This document shows positions 20,035 to 30,320 of a stretch of DNA of 64,000 bases, piece by piece. The DNA is from Colias croceus (Eukaryota; Arthropoda; Insecta; Lepidoptera; Pieridae), in NCBI RefSeq assembly GCF_905220415.1, contig NC_059545.1:10054001-10118000 (forward strand), given 5' to 3'. The notes under the pieces are model-generated. The model saw nothing but the letters and a program-made list of their open reading frames with translations, was not told the origin of the DNA and ran no database searches. Each line of letters begins with the position of its first letter. The first letter of the stretch is position 1. Position numbers and translations under genes: made by a program.

Positions 20035-22519
20035 TGTGTTTGATATCTGCTGGTGAAGAAAGACATACAAACGCTATGTTGAAAATAAATTATCTTGTTA
20101 ATATTGTAATACCTAAGTGCTGTATTAACAACTTAAATTTCATTCCTTACAGAATGTTAAATGAACCTGTTGTATTGTAAAATAAAGTTATATTTTAAAT
20201 TCTAAAAACAATACAAGGGGGTTATGTAATAACAACAAAAATTGTTTTTCTTTCATATTGTAAGAACTAACCATATAGGTATCCTCTAAATTTTAAATTA
20301 TTCTCCTCAGATAATCTTCTCAATAAGCCAATACTAATGAACTAAGTCTTAGAACCTAAGAACTGCTTAAATAATATTTCTCTATATCTTTGATACAAAT
20401 CAAAGTTCAAATAATAACATAAAAATAAAATTTTAAAAATTATAACTCAAAGGAAGATCAATGTCACCAAGGATAAACAATGGAGCCTCTAAGGCTAAAT
20501 ACTACAGTAAATAACATCTGTATATAAAATAACTATAATAAGCAATGTTAACACAACTGTACCTTAAGCATTAAGCATGTTTGTTACACATTGATCATTA
20601 CTATGATCTTAAATTAATTACACTGAATTAAATAATAAATTAAACAGTTTCAGGTTACCTTAAAGTAAACCAGACTCACTGGCACTGGCTAAATTGACTG
20701 ATTGACAGTAAAACTTTTATAATTGACTGTATGGTCCTTCCACTGCCTCCACGGGTTGGTGCCCTTACCACATTCTTGAAGCACTGCTGGACAGGGCTGC
20801 TATGTTTACTGTCTTTAAGATCTGGAGGGACCTTAACTAGCCAGAGATAAAGGTTTGTGTTGCAAGGTTAAAGGGTCCGCCCCTTTATATAATTTAGATA
20901 AGAATCAATTATCTACTTTTAAGATTGAAAATCAGTCCTTTGTTACTTGAACCAACCTTTCCACATGGGTCACTGGGCATATCTATGTGTCTGAGTTTCC
21001 TCACAACCGACCACCTGATGGATAATGTGTTGTTGTATCCATTTAGTATCCAAATTCTGGTCAGGTTATAATCTTATCTTGCTGTGATAAAAAACTGTAT
21101 TTTGAGGTTTTCAGAAGTCATGTTCATGTCATGAACAGGTTGAGCTTGCTTATGATAGACTTAAGCCAATTAAATAGAATCCCTGTGTACTAGATTACAT
21201 GCATTCTTTTTTTTTTTTTTTTTTTTTTTAGCATTGCATTATGAAAGTCACCTCCTGCTTGGAGGGTCATATGTTGGCACTGTGGAGGGGCACCACTACT
21301 TAACTGCTCTTTCTCCTTTGCTTTACAATGGGCTGTTTTCTCCCCTCCCCCCCCCCCTTTTTCTGACTGAGCAGTTGGGGGGCCATAAGGCCGTAAGGCC
21401 ATTCACCAATGGTCTGAGTGCTCATGACTTCCGGGTCAATAACCATATATAACCATAATAGTCAATAACCATAAGCCATCTTTAGGCGCTTGACATTGAG
21501 TTGCGGAGAAATGCCCGTATATTATTATTATTTATTATATCAACCATAAGCCACCCTTGGGTGCTATGTATCTGCCCCGGTCCCGGGGTGCGAGGTGCGC
21601 TAGTGCACTTGGAGGATTACCCTTGAAAGGGAATATTCAGTCTAGGCGTCAGCTCCATCAACGACTGCAGATGTCGCAAAATTCGGAGCAGGCTTTGGCA
21701 AATATGCCTTGGCACTAAAGCATTCCTTTGGGTAGCGAAATGGTCCATATCAGGAGCTTCCGAAATATTATATTTCCTGTTGTACAAGGTAGGAGAAGCC
21801 ACTCCGGTACAGGTTGATTTCTTGAGAGGCAATCTAAATCAAAGGCCACTTAGGCGTCCTGGAAGCGTGCCAAGAGTTATTCTCAACTTTTCGGCTAGGT
21901 ACAGTTACTCAGTTGTAAGAGCTAAGAGAGTCAGCAACCTTTGTATGTGGGCGACCAAAGTCTGATTGATAGCTTGGGCTACAGGATGTGCCCCCCTTGC
22001 AATTTACTCAGAAGCACTTTTATTGCATATCTGGTACACGACATCTAAGTCAGAAGTTCTAATGCCAAGTCCCCTGCTTCCCTCTTCATTTCTCTGACAG
22101 GTAAGTACTGTTCAGATGTCCTACTCAGCCCGCATCCGCGGTATCTGTAGTTAGGAAGTGAGAAACTTGTTCTTTTACAAATACTATTACATTTCTGTCT
22201 ATGTTTCTTTTCCACAACTCTTAAGTCTTGTATAGCATGTAGAGGGAAAGCCTTTCTCTCTTGGTCTGCTGTGCGCGAAACTCTAGAGAAATACCTGGAG
22301 GCGACAACTGTACAGTCCTCTCAGTGTTAGATGTCTAGAACTGTCTGCAACTCTTATTTAGTGCAAGACATGGTCCTTTTAATGACTACCACAGTATGCT
22401 CTATCTTTGAGGCTTTTGGGACTGGCAATAACACAGACATTTCTATAGTATTACACATGAGGCACAAGTATCCAGGCTTACAATGTACACTTTGTAATTG
22501 ATGTGCCAAACCTGCCTTC
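20035..22519. other. Gene-free stretch inside the U1-flanked segment
   Basis: AT-rich up to 20.7 kb, then of mixed composition. A 20-base T run at 21209-21228, a C run near 21350, and ordinary non-repetitive DNA follow. Short open frames (for example 21617-21832 minus) have no recognisable motif and I do not call them genes. Confidence 0.4.
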
Positions 22520-23130
22520 CCAAAATCTCTATGGTCTCCGGGACCTGTAGAGTTAATTGGAACAATCCTTGTAGACGAAAAGATAATTGTCTAACTAGAA
22601 GGCTGTAGCTCATTCTGTGGCTTTACTAAAATCTCCATGGTCTCCGAGACCTGTGAAGTTAAATTATTAGAATAATCCTGATAGTTTAACTAAATCAGAG
22701 GGCTGTGGCCCTTTTTGTGATTGGAGTGCCAATCAAGCTCTACCAATATCTCCATGGTCTCCGCGACCTGTGAAGTTGAATTGGAATAGTCTTGTCAATC
22801 AGGCTTTACCAAAACCCCCATGGTCTCCGCGACCTGTGAAGTTGAATTGGAATAGTCCTGCCAATCAGGCTTTACCAAAACCTCCATGGTCTCCGCGACC
22901 TGTGAAGTTAAATTGGATTAGTCATGGTAGACCCAAAAGATAATTGTCCAACTAAATCAGAAGGCACTTTATGTGGCTGTAGTGCCAATTAAGCTTTTCC
23001 AAAATCCTCACAGTCTACAAGACCTGTGAAGTTAATTTTGCAACGGTCTCAATAGACCAAAACTTAATAGCTTAAATAAAACAGAAGGAGGGCACCTCCA
23101 GCCTGTAGGGTCTCCGCGACCATTTGAAAT
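22520..23130 (+). repeat. Irregular tandem repeat with core 'ccatggtctccgcgacctgtg'
   Basis: The core (atggtctccgcgacctgtga plus agtt(g/a)aattgga) starts near 22526, 22632, 22750, 22817, 22883, 23006 and 23103. Two unit lengths alternate, about 66 bases and about 106-123 bases; the long units carry an extra block with gataattgt..aactaaatcagaaggc. Copies at 22750-22900 are nearly identical; outer copies are diverged. No coding frame runs through it. Confidence 0.75.
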
Positions 23131-24542
23131 GGCTGCCATATGCAGGCAGAAAATAGGCCAATGATGCCTGATTGTACAAGCCAATCCTGACCTTGTGAGA
23201 ATCTCATTACTGTTACCAATGATGTCTAATTTTACAAGACAATCCTGGCTTTGTAAAATGATAAAATGTTTAATTACCGTTATAATCTGTGATCTGTATC
23301 AAAATTACCTGGTTAATACCTAGGTGTTTAGGTGTCTCAGGTTGAATATCAACCTGGCGGAGCCATCAGCTCTTATTGCCAGAAGCATATCTGAATGTAA
23401 GTATGGCATATATTTTTCTGGGTCTTTCTGGACACAGTTCTTTCAGCATAACCATACTAAGCTAATCATGGCTAAGGACGCCTTGTACATATTTTCAGTA
23501 CATATTTTTGTAGAAGATACAAATAAAAAATACAAAGATTTTGGTTACTTTACTGTTGATATTATAGAATTGTTATCACACCTGAGTGTTAATTTTAAGG
23601 CAAGCTCTTTCACTTAAGTAAGAAAGGAACTAGATAAACAACATTATCATCAGTAACATTATAACCAAGAATGATCTCATTCAACTGTTCGGGGATACAG
23701 TAAATATGGGTCCTTGATGATGATAATGTATATAAACATATCTACCTCTTATAATCTGCAATGTCTATTTCTTATGATTTTTCACTACTATTCAAATAAG
23801 TACCCATAGAATCAAAGCTTATTCTGGTATCAATTGGCTATGAAAATAAGCTCCTTATGTTAAGAATTATTTACCATAAGATAAATTAGGTAATCTCAAC
23901 TTGCAGTAATAAGTAGCTCTTACTGAATATTGTGTGAGACTGTTGCTCATATTATACACTCTATATCATATCCTATAATAAGTAATGTAAAATCTATATG
24001 TGACATGTATCAATATTGAAATAATATTAAAATAGTTAATTAACAATTTCTTCTCTTTAGAATATTGTGATAGACAGGTTTTGTAACTAACTATCTAAAA
24101 TCTAAGTACATCTTAATTGTCTTGAATTATTTATGTAGTCAGTGGGCACTAAGTAGTAGGTACTCACTTTTGTTGAGGTAGTTACAATTGAATGGTCTAA
24201 GTGATTGAGATGCCTCACTACCTGCTGAGTGCTGGGGCTCGTTAGCCAGAGGGGATCACGGTGGATTCCTTATACCTAAGAACCTTCTACCTAGGTAGCC
24301 TAACGCTATTTCACAAGTCTGGTTAAAAGCAATACTTGACACAGTAACCAATGTGCCTGTGTATGATAAAGAAACCCGATGATAATGTAGTGATCTCATT
24401 ATAGGCATGCATTGTGTTTTATTAATTACCTACATCTAAATATTGATGTATTTGTGTCAAATACTGTGAAATGTATGCCACGTGCTGGATGAAAATCTAT
24501 GCACGAGTCCGGACATGTTCTGACAAGTTTGATTGTACTTAC
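23131..24542. other. Gene-free stretch
   Basis: AT-rich DNA, no repeats or genes recognised. The open frame at 23324-23617 (plus) has no known motif and no splice or codon support. Confidence 0.4.
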
Positions 24543-24636
24543 GGAATTTCTCGTCTCCCGGTCTCTTGGGCAGTGACGAACCATTACTTCTCTCGTCCTC
24601 CGAGGACGAAAAAGAGTTCCCGCCACTATTATACAT
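24543..24636 (-). CDS. Possible first coding exon of an unknown minus-strand gene
   Basis: Minus-strand ATG at 24636 opens 31 codons beginning MYNSGGNSFSSSEDERSNGS and ending KRPGDEKF plus one base, then a consensus donor GTAAGT (24542-24537). The peptide is Ser/Glu/Asp-rich and polar. The phase (one base over) does not fit exon 2 of the HARBI1-like gene, so it is not its N-terminus by simple splicing. It lies about 200 bases inside the right-hand U1 copy and may belong to that element. No continuation was identified. Confidence 0.25.
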
Positions 24637-24840
24637 ACCAAAGCACCGGTTTTCGAATTTCCTTCCGACAACGTGGTCTTTTGTGTTTCGTATTGGAACT
24701 AATTCCGTTTTTCACTAGAAAAACACTAAAATTTAACGCGTGTGTGTTTTATCACACTTAATATTCGAGAATTATAATTATATATATTCGAATTCGAGAA
24801 TTATATTCTGCGCGATGTTATTGCGCACGAATTCATAAAC

Positions 24841-25017
24841 GCTATGGAGCTTGGAAGATGACAGCGCGTCAAAGGCGATGATGACAGATGCCATACTAGG
24901 GACGCGCTCTTGCTAGTGAGGTGAAAGATCCATCGATATTTGGTAAGGTGACCCAATTTGCATAGAGATATATAGGATTCATAGACTGCTTTCTTCATCC
25001 AACGCTGTGTGTTTTAG
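24841..25017 (-). repeat. Inverted second copy of unit U1
   Basis: Identical on the minus strand to 19735-19911, from TAAAACACACAGCGTTGG to ..aagctccatagc. After that point the two copies diverge completely. Either these are the ends of a ~5.3 kb DNA element or one copy arose by a recent inverted duplication. Confidence 0.8.
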
Positions 25018-25255
25018 AAAGACACATAATATTTTTTTTTTCTTTTTTTTTTTTTTTTTTCGCGGGTAGGCGCACAAAAGAAAATAACGTATTTTTGCTG
25101 TCTCTGATACTCTAAATTCAATTTTTATTTATTTTTAAAGTTTACTTTATATTTTTATGTGCTAGTTTAAGGCCTTTACCTGCCAGTGTCCTCTCCATAT
25201 ATTTATTTCACCTCTCTATCACTTAAAATTCACCATCACTTGATTTCACTTCACT

Positions 25256-26020
25256 ATGGACTCTGTTCAACACTCCATGATGGAAATGACTGCTACATTT
25301 AATAAGAAGATGGCTGAGTTTCAACGGGATCTGCAGAATATTAGCAGCAATAATTCACAACCTGCCTCTAATAGCCCAACATCCAAATTAGCAACTGAAT
25401 TCAACGCATTCCAGTCTTTTGAGCTATCGTCCCTCAAGACCTTACAAACTCAAATTACATTTTTATCTAATCAGTACAATAAATTGGAGATGCGGAGTCG
25501 TAGAAAAATACTATTGATCCACGGTGTGCCTGAAGATAGCAAGGAGTTTCCTTCCAAACTGGCTATTAAAATCTTGACGGATCATCTAAAAAATCTTGAC
25601 TTGACAGAAGATGCTATTTCACGGTGTCATCGCTTAGGTGTTTCAAGGAAAGACAAGCCAAGACCCATAGTCATCAAATTCAAAGATGCTGTTATGAGAA
25701 ATAGCATTTGGTATGCTAAAACTGATTTAAAAGGCAGCGGTTTCACTTTATCCGAGTTTCTAACCAAAGATAGGCATGATGTTTTAGTGGCAGCAAGAGC
25801 TCGCTTTGGTATAACTAACTGCTGGACCAAAGAAGGATTCATCTTTGTACAACTTGCTGACGGTGCTAAGCAAAGGATCTCTGTGATGGCTGATCTGGAT
25901 AACATTCCTTCCATCCATGCAAGTTCGTCCCCAGGTGCGACTGGATCCACTTCCAACACTCATAAGGGGTCCAAATTGGCACAGAATGTTAGACCGAAGA
26001 GACCTGGCCGAGCTAAGTAA
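25256..26020 (+). CDS. LINE ORF1 protein (254 aa)
   Basis: Nucleic-acid-binding companion protein of the retrotransposon. Residues 1-80 are polar with heptad-like Leu/Phe spacing (a probable coiled coil up to LSNQYNKLEMRSRRK). Residues 82-165 resemble the RRM-like domain of L1-type ORF1 (RRKILLIHGVPEDSKEF, SRCHRLGVSRKDKPRPIVIK). Residues 165-210 (LKGSGFTLSEFLTKDRHD.., FGITNCWTKEGFIFV) match the C-terminal domain seen in many insect LINE ORF1s. The C-terminus is basic (RPKRPGRAK). ORF2 follows after about 500 bases. The start at 25256 is the first ATG and has suitable context (cactATGG). Confidence 0.85.
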   Translation: MDSVQHSMMEMTATFNKKMAEFQRDLQNISSNNSQPASNSPTSKLATEFNAFQSFELSSLKTLQTQITFLSNQYNKLEMRSRRKILLIHGVPEDSKEFPSKLAIKILTDHLKNLDLTEDAISRCHRLGVSRKDKPRPIVIKFKDAVMRNSIWYAKTDLKGSGFTLSEFLTKDRHDVLVAARARFGITNCWTKEGFIFVQLADGAKQRISVMADLDNIPSIHASSSPGATGSTSNTHKGSKLAQNVRPKRPGRAK

Positions 26021-26524
26021 TCGCTGTACCTAATTTTTTGTGTTTTTTTTTTTAACTTCAATCTAATTTTCCTTGTAGTATCATATTTATACAATATATA
26101 ATGTATTTTTCTTTTCTCTTCCGTGGCTAATCTCTAAATTGTTATATGATGCAACTAAATAACTAGTCTACTTTGTAAACAGTAATTGTAGGTAGTACTC
26201 GATTATTTTTATTCTATCACGTACATATTTTGTTAAGAACTGTGTTTTTGACATAATATTATGACAAGTGATAACAATGTCAAATGTCAACGCAATGTCT
26301 TTGTGAATTATTGTTGTTTGTAATTTTATAGTTTTGGATACTTGTCTTTTGGTTTCAAATAATCTTGTAGTAAATTTTTAAGTGTCTCATGTTTTACGAA
26401 ACTGGTGGTAATGGAGTGTTTACTGGTTACGCTTATTTTATTTTATATTTCTTATATATTTATGTATTTTTATTATTTTATTTGTAGTATTTTTATATTT
26501 TATTTATTTATATTTTTTCTAAAG

Positions 26525-29437
26525 ATGTCTTTAGACATCAGCATTTCTAGCGACACATTTGTTTCAGTTTCGTCGATCGAAGAGCAATCAGGTGAAGACA
26601 GCTTTCACAGTACATCATCTCCTTTAAATGTCCCCTCCCTTTTCGACAATGGTCTTAAGAACTTTAACGTTGTTCACATCAATGCTCAAAGTATCCCGGC
26701 TCACTTTCCCGAACTATTAGCTTCTTTTGATTGTAATTCTCTTCATGCCATTTTAATTTCGGAATCCTGGCTAAAACCTTGCTTACCTTCTTTATCTTAT
26801 AGTCTCCCAGGGTTCCAATTAATTCGCAATGGCCGCATTGGTAGGACCGGAGGTGGAGTAGCTATCTATTTACGTTCGCATATTCCTTTTTCCATAATTA
26901 GTAGCTCTCCTCAACCTCCACCTGCTGATGCGGCTGAGCACCTTTTACTTGAGGTATCCTTATCCAACACGAAAATTCTTCTTGGTGTTTTCTACTCTCC
27001 CAATTTAACCGTTAACTACTTTTCGTCTTTTGACCACCTCCTTGATATTTATACCCCTGCCTATAAACATATAATATTTATGGGCGACTTCAACACCTGC
27101 CTTCTCAAGGATGATCTACGTAGCAAAAAGTTAATGTCCATCGTTGATTCCTTTAACCTAAAAATCCTTCCTCTTAGCGCTACCCATTCCCTTCCCAACT
27201 GTACTCCTTCTCTTCTTGACCTTATCATAGTTTCCTCTCCTGAACTTGTCGCTAAGCATGGTCAGTGCTCAGCTGATTTGTTCTCCTTCCACGATTTAAT
27301 CTTCCTTTCCTATAAATTAAAGCCTCCTAAAGCTAAGCCTAGAATTATTATGCGGCGCAATTTTGGTAAAATCGATGTGGATCGTCTTTGTGAAGATGCC
27401 GCTGATACCGACTGGTCAGCCATTTACTCTGCTGGTTCCATTGACGAGAACCTATTTGACAAACATGCTCCCTTGCGCCCAGTCAAGTTGAAGCATTTGC
27501 CCGCGCCATGGATGACGGCTGAACTGAAATCACTTTTGAAAAAGAAGGCCCGTGCGAAAACAAAGTTAAAGATGCTCGATTCTTTTGTTAACCGGGAAAA
27601 GTATCAGAGTATTCGAAATCGCTGCAATACATTATGTAGGGATGCGCAACGACGTCACATTTCTACATCGGTCGAAAACGGCGACCCAAGCAAAACGTGG
27701 AAATTTCTCAAATCCCTCGGTATTGGAAAGGCCGCGCAAAATTCCATTCCAGACACAGTTACTATTGATGAACTAAATTCTCACTTTTCTAATCCTCTCT
27801 TGGATTTTAACACAAATTCTAAAGCGCGCACCTTAAGTTTTCTTAATTCATTATCTTCTTCTGGCCATCCTCCGTTTATTATAAGTCAATTTTCCGATTG
27901 TGGTGTTAAGAAGAGCATATTGTCTATAACTTCGAAGGCTGTTGGTAGTGATTGCATTGGTCGGAGCATGATTATTCCTATTTTACCTATCGTTAATCCT
28001 GTCATCACACACATCCTTAACTTTTCTATTTCCTCGAGTACATTTCCTGTTATCTGGAAAGATGCTCATATCTTGCCTCTCCCTAAAACCATGAATCCTG
28101 TCTCTGCTTCTGACTTCCGCCCCATTGCTATTCTTCCTTTCCTGTCGAAAGTGTTAGAACGGCTGGTGCAGGAGCAGTTAAGTCGCTTCCTTAATTCCCA
28201 TAATCTCCTTAACCCCTATCAATCTGGTTTCCGCCCAGGTCATAGCACGACCACTGCACTTATTAAAATCACTGATGACATACGCCTGGGTTTTGACAAT
28301 AAGCAGTTAACAATCCTTTCATTGCTTGACTTTAGCAATGCTTTTAACACCGTCGACCATGAGGTATTGTTGGCCATGCTACGCTCTATTAACATATCTC
28401 CAACGGCTATTGACTGGTTTCAAAGTTACTTGCAGGGACGTCGGCAGCGTGTTCTAGTGGAGAACCTAACCTCTTCCTGGAGCAATGTTCATGCCGGGGT
28501 TCCGCAAGGTGGCGAGTTGTCTCCTCTCTTATTCTCAATCTTTATTAACTCTATCTCCAATAACATTACTTCTCCTTATCATATGTATGCAGACGATTTC
28601 CAACTATATTCGCACGTGGCCCTGCCTGAACTTTCTGAAGCGATTTTTCGTACAAACACTGATCTCGCAGCCATCGTCAATTGGAGCAAGAAACATGGTT
28701 TAAAGGTAAACCCCTCAAAAACTAAAATAATTATAATTGGAAGCAAGCCGCTGATGAGCAAAGTTAATTGGGATTGTTTGCCGGATGTAGTGGTCGATGG
28801 TACTCGCATCCCTATCTGCAAAACTGTTAAAAGTCTTGGATTGCACCTCGACCAGCACTTATCCTGGTCTGAACACATCAAGCAAATTCGAAAAAAAGTG
28901 TTTGCTACTGCATCCTGTTTGCGCCACTTACGAAACTTTCTACCGATTTCCACCAAAATTGCGTTAGCCCAATCCCTTCTTCTTCCTTTCCTTGACTATG
29001 CCGATTCCTCATTTCCCGATCTTTTTGAGTATCAGTTAGACATCCTTGAGAGGGTGCAAAATTTCTGCATCAGATTTATTTTTGGCTTACGTAAATTTGA
29101 TCATGTCACCGAATTTCGCAAAAAACTTAATTGGCTTCCCATCCGTCTTCGCCGGGATGCCCACATACTTCACCTTCTGTACTGTGTTCTGTTTGACCCT
29201 AAAACGCCAGGCTATCTTAAAACTCAATTTAATTACCTTAGTTCAAATAATTCTCTCTCTCTTCGCTCTTCTAATCTTCTGCTTCTTTCTACACCGGTTC
29301 GCCGCACTAATTTCTATGGATCTTCATTTACTGCTCGCGCTGTTCAACTTTGGAACGCTCTGCCTGAATCCATTAGGCGGGCGCAAAATGTTAAAAGTTT
29401 TAAAGCTCTTGTCAAAAATCATTTCCTGTCTTTATAA
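26525..29437 (+). CDS. LINE ORF2: APE endonuclease plus reverse transcriptase
   Basis: Open for 1010 codons from 26405; I favour the Met at 26525 (970 aa) because the first 40 codons are an AT-rich, purely hydrophobic run likely to be untranslated. The endonuclease comes first, with VVHINAQSI, the catalytic ISESWL, GDFN near 27083, and a SFHDLIFLSY end where SDH is usual. The RT follows, with FRPIAILPFLSKVLE, DFSNAFNTVDHEVLLAML, GVPQGGELSPLLFSIFIN and catalytic YADD at 28586. The thumb is next, with SLGLHLDQHLSWSEHI, and the C-terminus is LWNALPESIRRAQNVKSFK. The order fits the CR1 group. Near 27440 the text jumps from SIDENL to FDKHAPLRP; relatives usually have more residues there, so a small in-frame loss is possible. 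Otherwise it looks functional. Confidence 0.88.
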   Translation: MSLDISISSDTFVSVSSIEEQSGEDSFHSTSSPLNVPSLFDNGLKNFNVVHINAQSIPAHFPELLASFDCNSLHAILISESWLKPCLPSLSYSLPGFQLIRNGRIGRTGGGVAIYLRSHIPFSIISSSPQPPPADAAEHLLLEVSLSNTKILLGVFYSPNLTVNYFSSFDHLLDIYTPAYKHIIFMGDFNTCLLKDDLRSKKLMSIVDSFNLKILPLSATHSLPNCTPSLLDLIIVSSPELVAKHGQCSADLFSFHDLIFLSYKLKPPKAKPRIIMRRNFGKIDVDRLCEDAADTDWSAIYSAGSIDENLFDKHAPLRPVKLKHLPAPWMTAELKSLLKKKARAKTKLKMLDSFVNREKYQSIRNRCNTLCRDAQRRHISTSVENGDPSKTWKFLKSLGIGKAAQNSIPDTVTIDELNSHFSNPLLDFNTNSKARTLSFLNSLSSSGHPPFIISQFSDCGVKKSILSITSKAVGSDCIGRSMIIPILPIVNPVITHILNFSISSSTFPVIWKDAHILPLPKTMNPVSASDFRPIAILPFLSKVLERLVQEQLSRFLNSHNLLNPYQSGFRPGHSTTTALIKITDDIRLGFDNKQLTILSLLDFSNAFNTVDHEVLLAMLRSINISPTAIDWFQSYLQGRRQRVLVENLTSSWSNVHAGVPQGGELSPLLFSIFINSISNNITSPYHMYADDFQLYSHVALPELSEAIFRTNTDLAAIVNWSKKHGLKVNPSKTKIIIIGSKPLMSKVNWDCLPDVVVDGTRIPICKTVKSLGLHLDQHLSWSEHIKQIRKKVFATASCLRHLRNFLPISTKIALAQSLLLPFLDYADSSFPDLFEYQLDILERVQNFCIRFIFGLRKFDHVTEFRKKLNWLPIRLRRDAHILHLLYCVLFDPKTPGYLKTQFNYLSSNNSLSLRSSNLLLLSTPVRRTNFYGSSFTARAVQLWNALPESIRRAQNVKSFKALVKNHFLSL

Positions 29438-29746
29438 TGTGTTGCTTATATTAATTATTTTATATTATATAATAGTTTGTTTGTTTTTTCGTATTGTATC
29501 TTTGTAGTATATTTAGTAGGTTATGTACTATTATGTGTATGTATATTTATAAAATATGTAAGTATTTTTTTATATTTACGTAAGTATATTAATTTATATA
29601 ATATAATATACTTATTTTATTTTTTATTGTTATTATTGTATATATTGTTTTTATTAATTATATTGTAATGCTTAATTTATTCATTGAATTTGCGCCAAGT
29701 CGCGTTCTAGCATACATTCCTTACCAATCAGGGTTGCCTGGAAGAG

Positions 29747-29762
29747 ATTGCTTTTAAGCAAT
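29747..29762 (+). other. LINE 3' hairpin
   Basis: ATTGCTT-TT-AAGCAAT forms a 7-bp stem with a 2-nt loop, framed by GCCTGGAAGAG and AAGGCCGCC. The same frame of bases is known near the 3' ends of related arthropod LINEs and is a probable recognition site for the RT. Confidence 0.6.
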
Positions 29763-30002
29763 AAGGCCGCCTTTTAGTACGTATGTGCCGTGTGTTTTCA
29801 TTGTATCTTAATTGTAATTATAGTATAGCTTATTTATGTTTGGTATATTATGTACAATAATGAATAAATAAATAAATAAATAAGTAGAATTAGGATACGT
29901 AATATAATAGATATGCACAACACATGCCTTTTATTGGGCATTTTAATTAGCGGACATCACATAAATTATAAAAACAATCGCAGTGAAGCAACTGTGGATT
30001 AC

Positions 30003-30224
30003 CTTTACTTCCAAAGGAATTTCTTTAGTCCCCCGTTTTGTTTCATTACGTAGGCTACAGCAAAGCTCGCTAAAAGTTTTTTTATTTAACCTAAAACGCT
30101 CCTGAAATGATTGTTCCGGCATTTCATCAATTGTCTCCAAACTCCGTCTGGACGCATTTCTTTTTTGGCGCCTGAGCCAAACTTTTTCACTGTGGGCAGC
30201 TTTTAAAAATCTTAAAGCGTGCAT
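30003..30224 (-). CDS. HARBI1-like nuclease/transposase, exon 1
   Basis: The minus-strand exon starts at the Met at 30224 (74 codons). The open frame extends upstream to 30365, but only into the adjoining repeat element. The region after MHALRFLKAAHSEKVWLRRQ contains MPEQSFQERFRLNKKTFSEL and ends KEIPLEVK at a donor AAAG|GTAATC. FRLNKKTFSEL..L and IPLEVKVL are the N-terminal hallmarks of PIF/Harbinger HARBI1 proteins, which carry a DDE-type nuclease. The phase is 0, matching the acceptor of the exon at 19650. Between the two exons lie the LINE and the U1-flanked segment. With a frameshift downstream, the gene is now probably dead; it may be transposon-derived rather than the conserved host HARBI1. 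Confidence 0.75.
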
Positions 30225-30320
30225 TTTATGAAAACTTATTAAAATTTTAAAATCATCAAGAAACACAACACGGAACTTCAACAGCTGATTATAAAATCGC
30301 CATATTGTTATGTTATGATA

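Larger units (their letters stand above)
25061..29883 (+). mobile_element. Near-complete CR1-group (Daphne-like) LINE
   Basis: A 4.8 kb retrotransposon with a 5' UTR, two long uninterrupted ORFs, a 3' UTR with a conserved-looking hairpin (29747-29762) and an (AAAT)n tail (29861-29883). It follows a T-rich run at 25032-25060. No target duplication is apparent. It lies in the intron of the HARBI1-like gene in antisense orientation. Both ORFs being open, with no stops or frameshifts, implies recent insertion. Confidence 0.85.

Noticed and set aside
24543..24636. N-terminal exon of the HARBI1-like gene
   Set aside because: Its donor leaves one extra base, while the HARBI1-like exon 2 needs a phase-0 partner, which 30003-30224 supplies.
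26405..26524. Hydrophobic N-terminal segment of LINE ORF2 as a membrane anchor
   Set aside because: It is an AT-rich run rich in TTT/TAT codons just upstream of a good Met at 26525, most likely untranslated leader that happens to be open.
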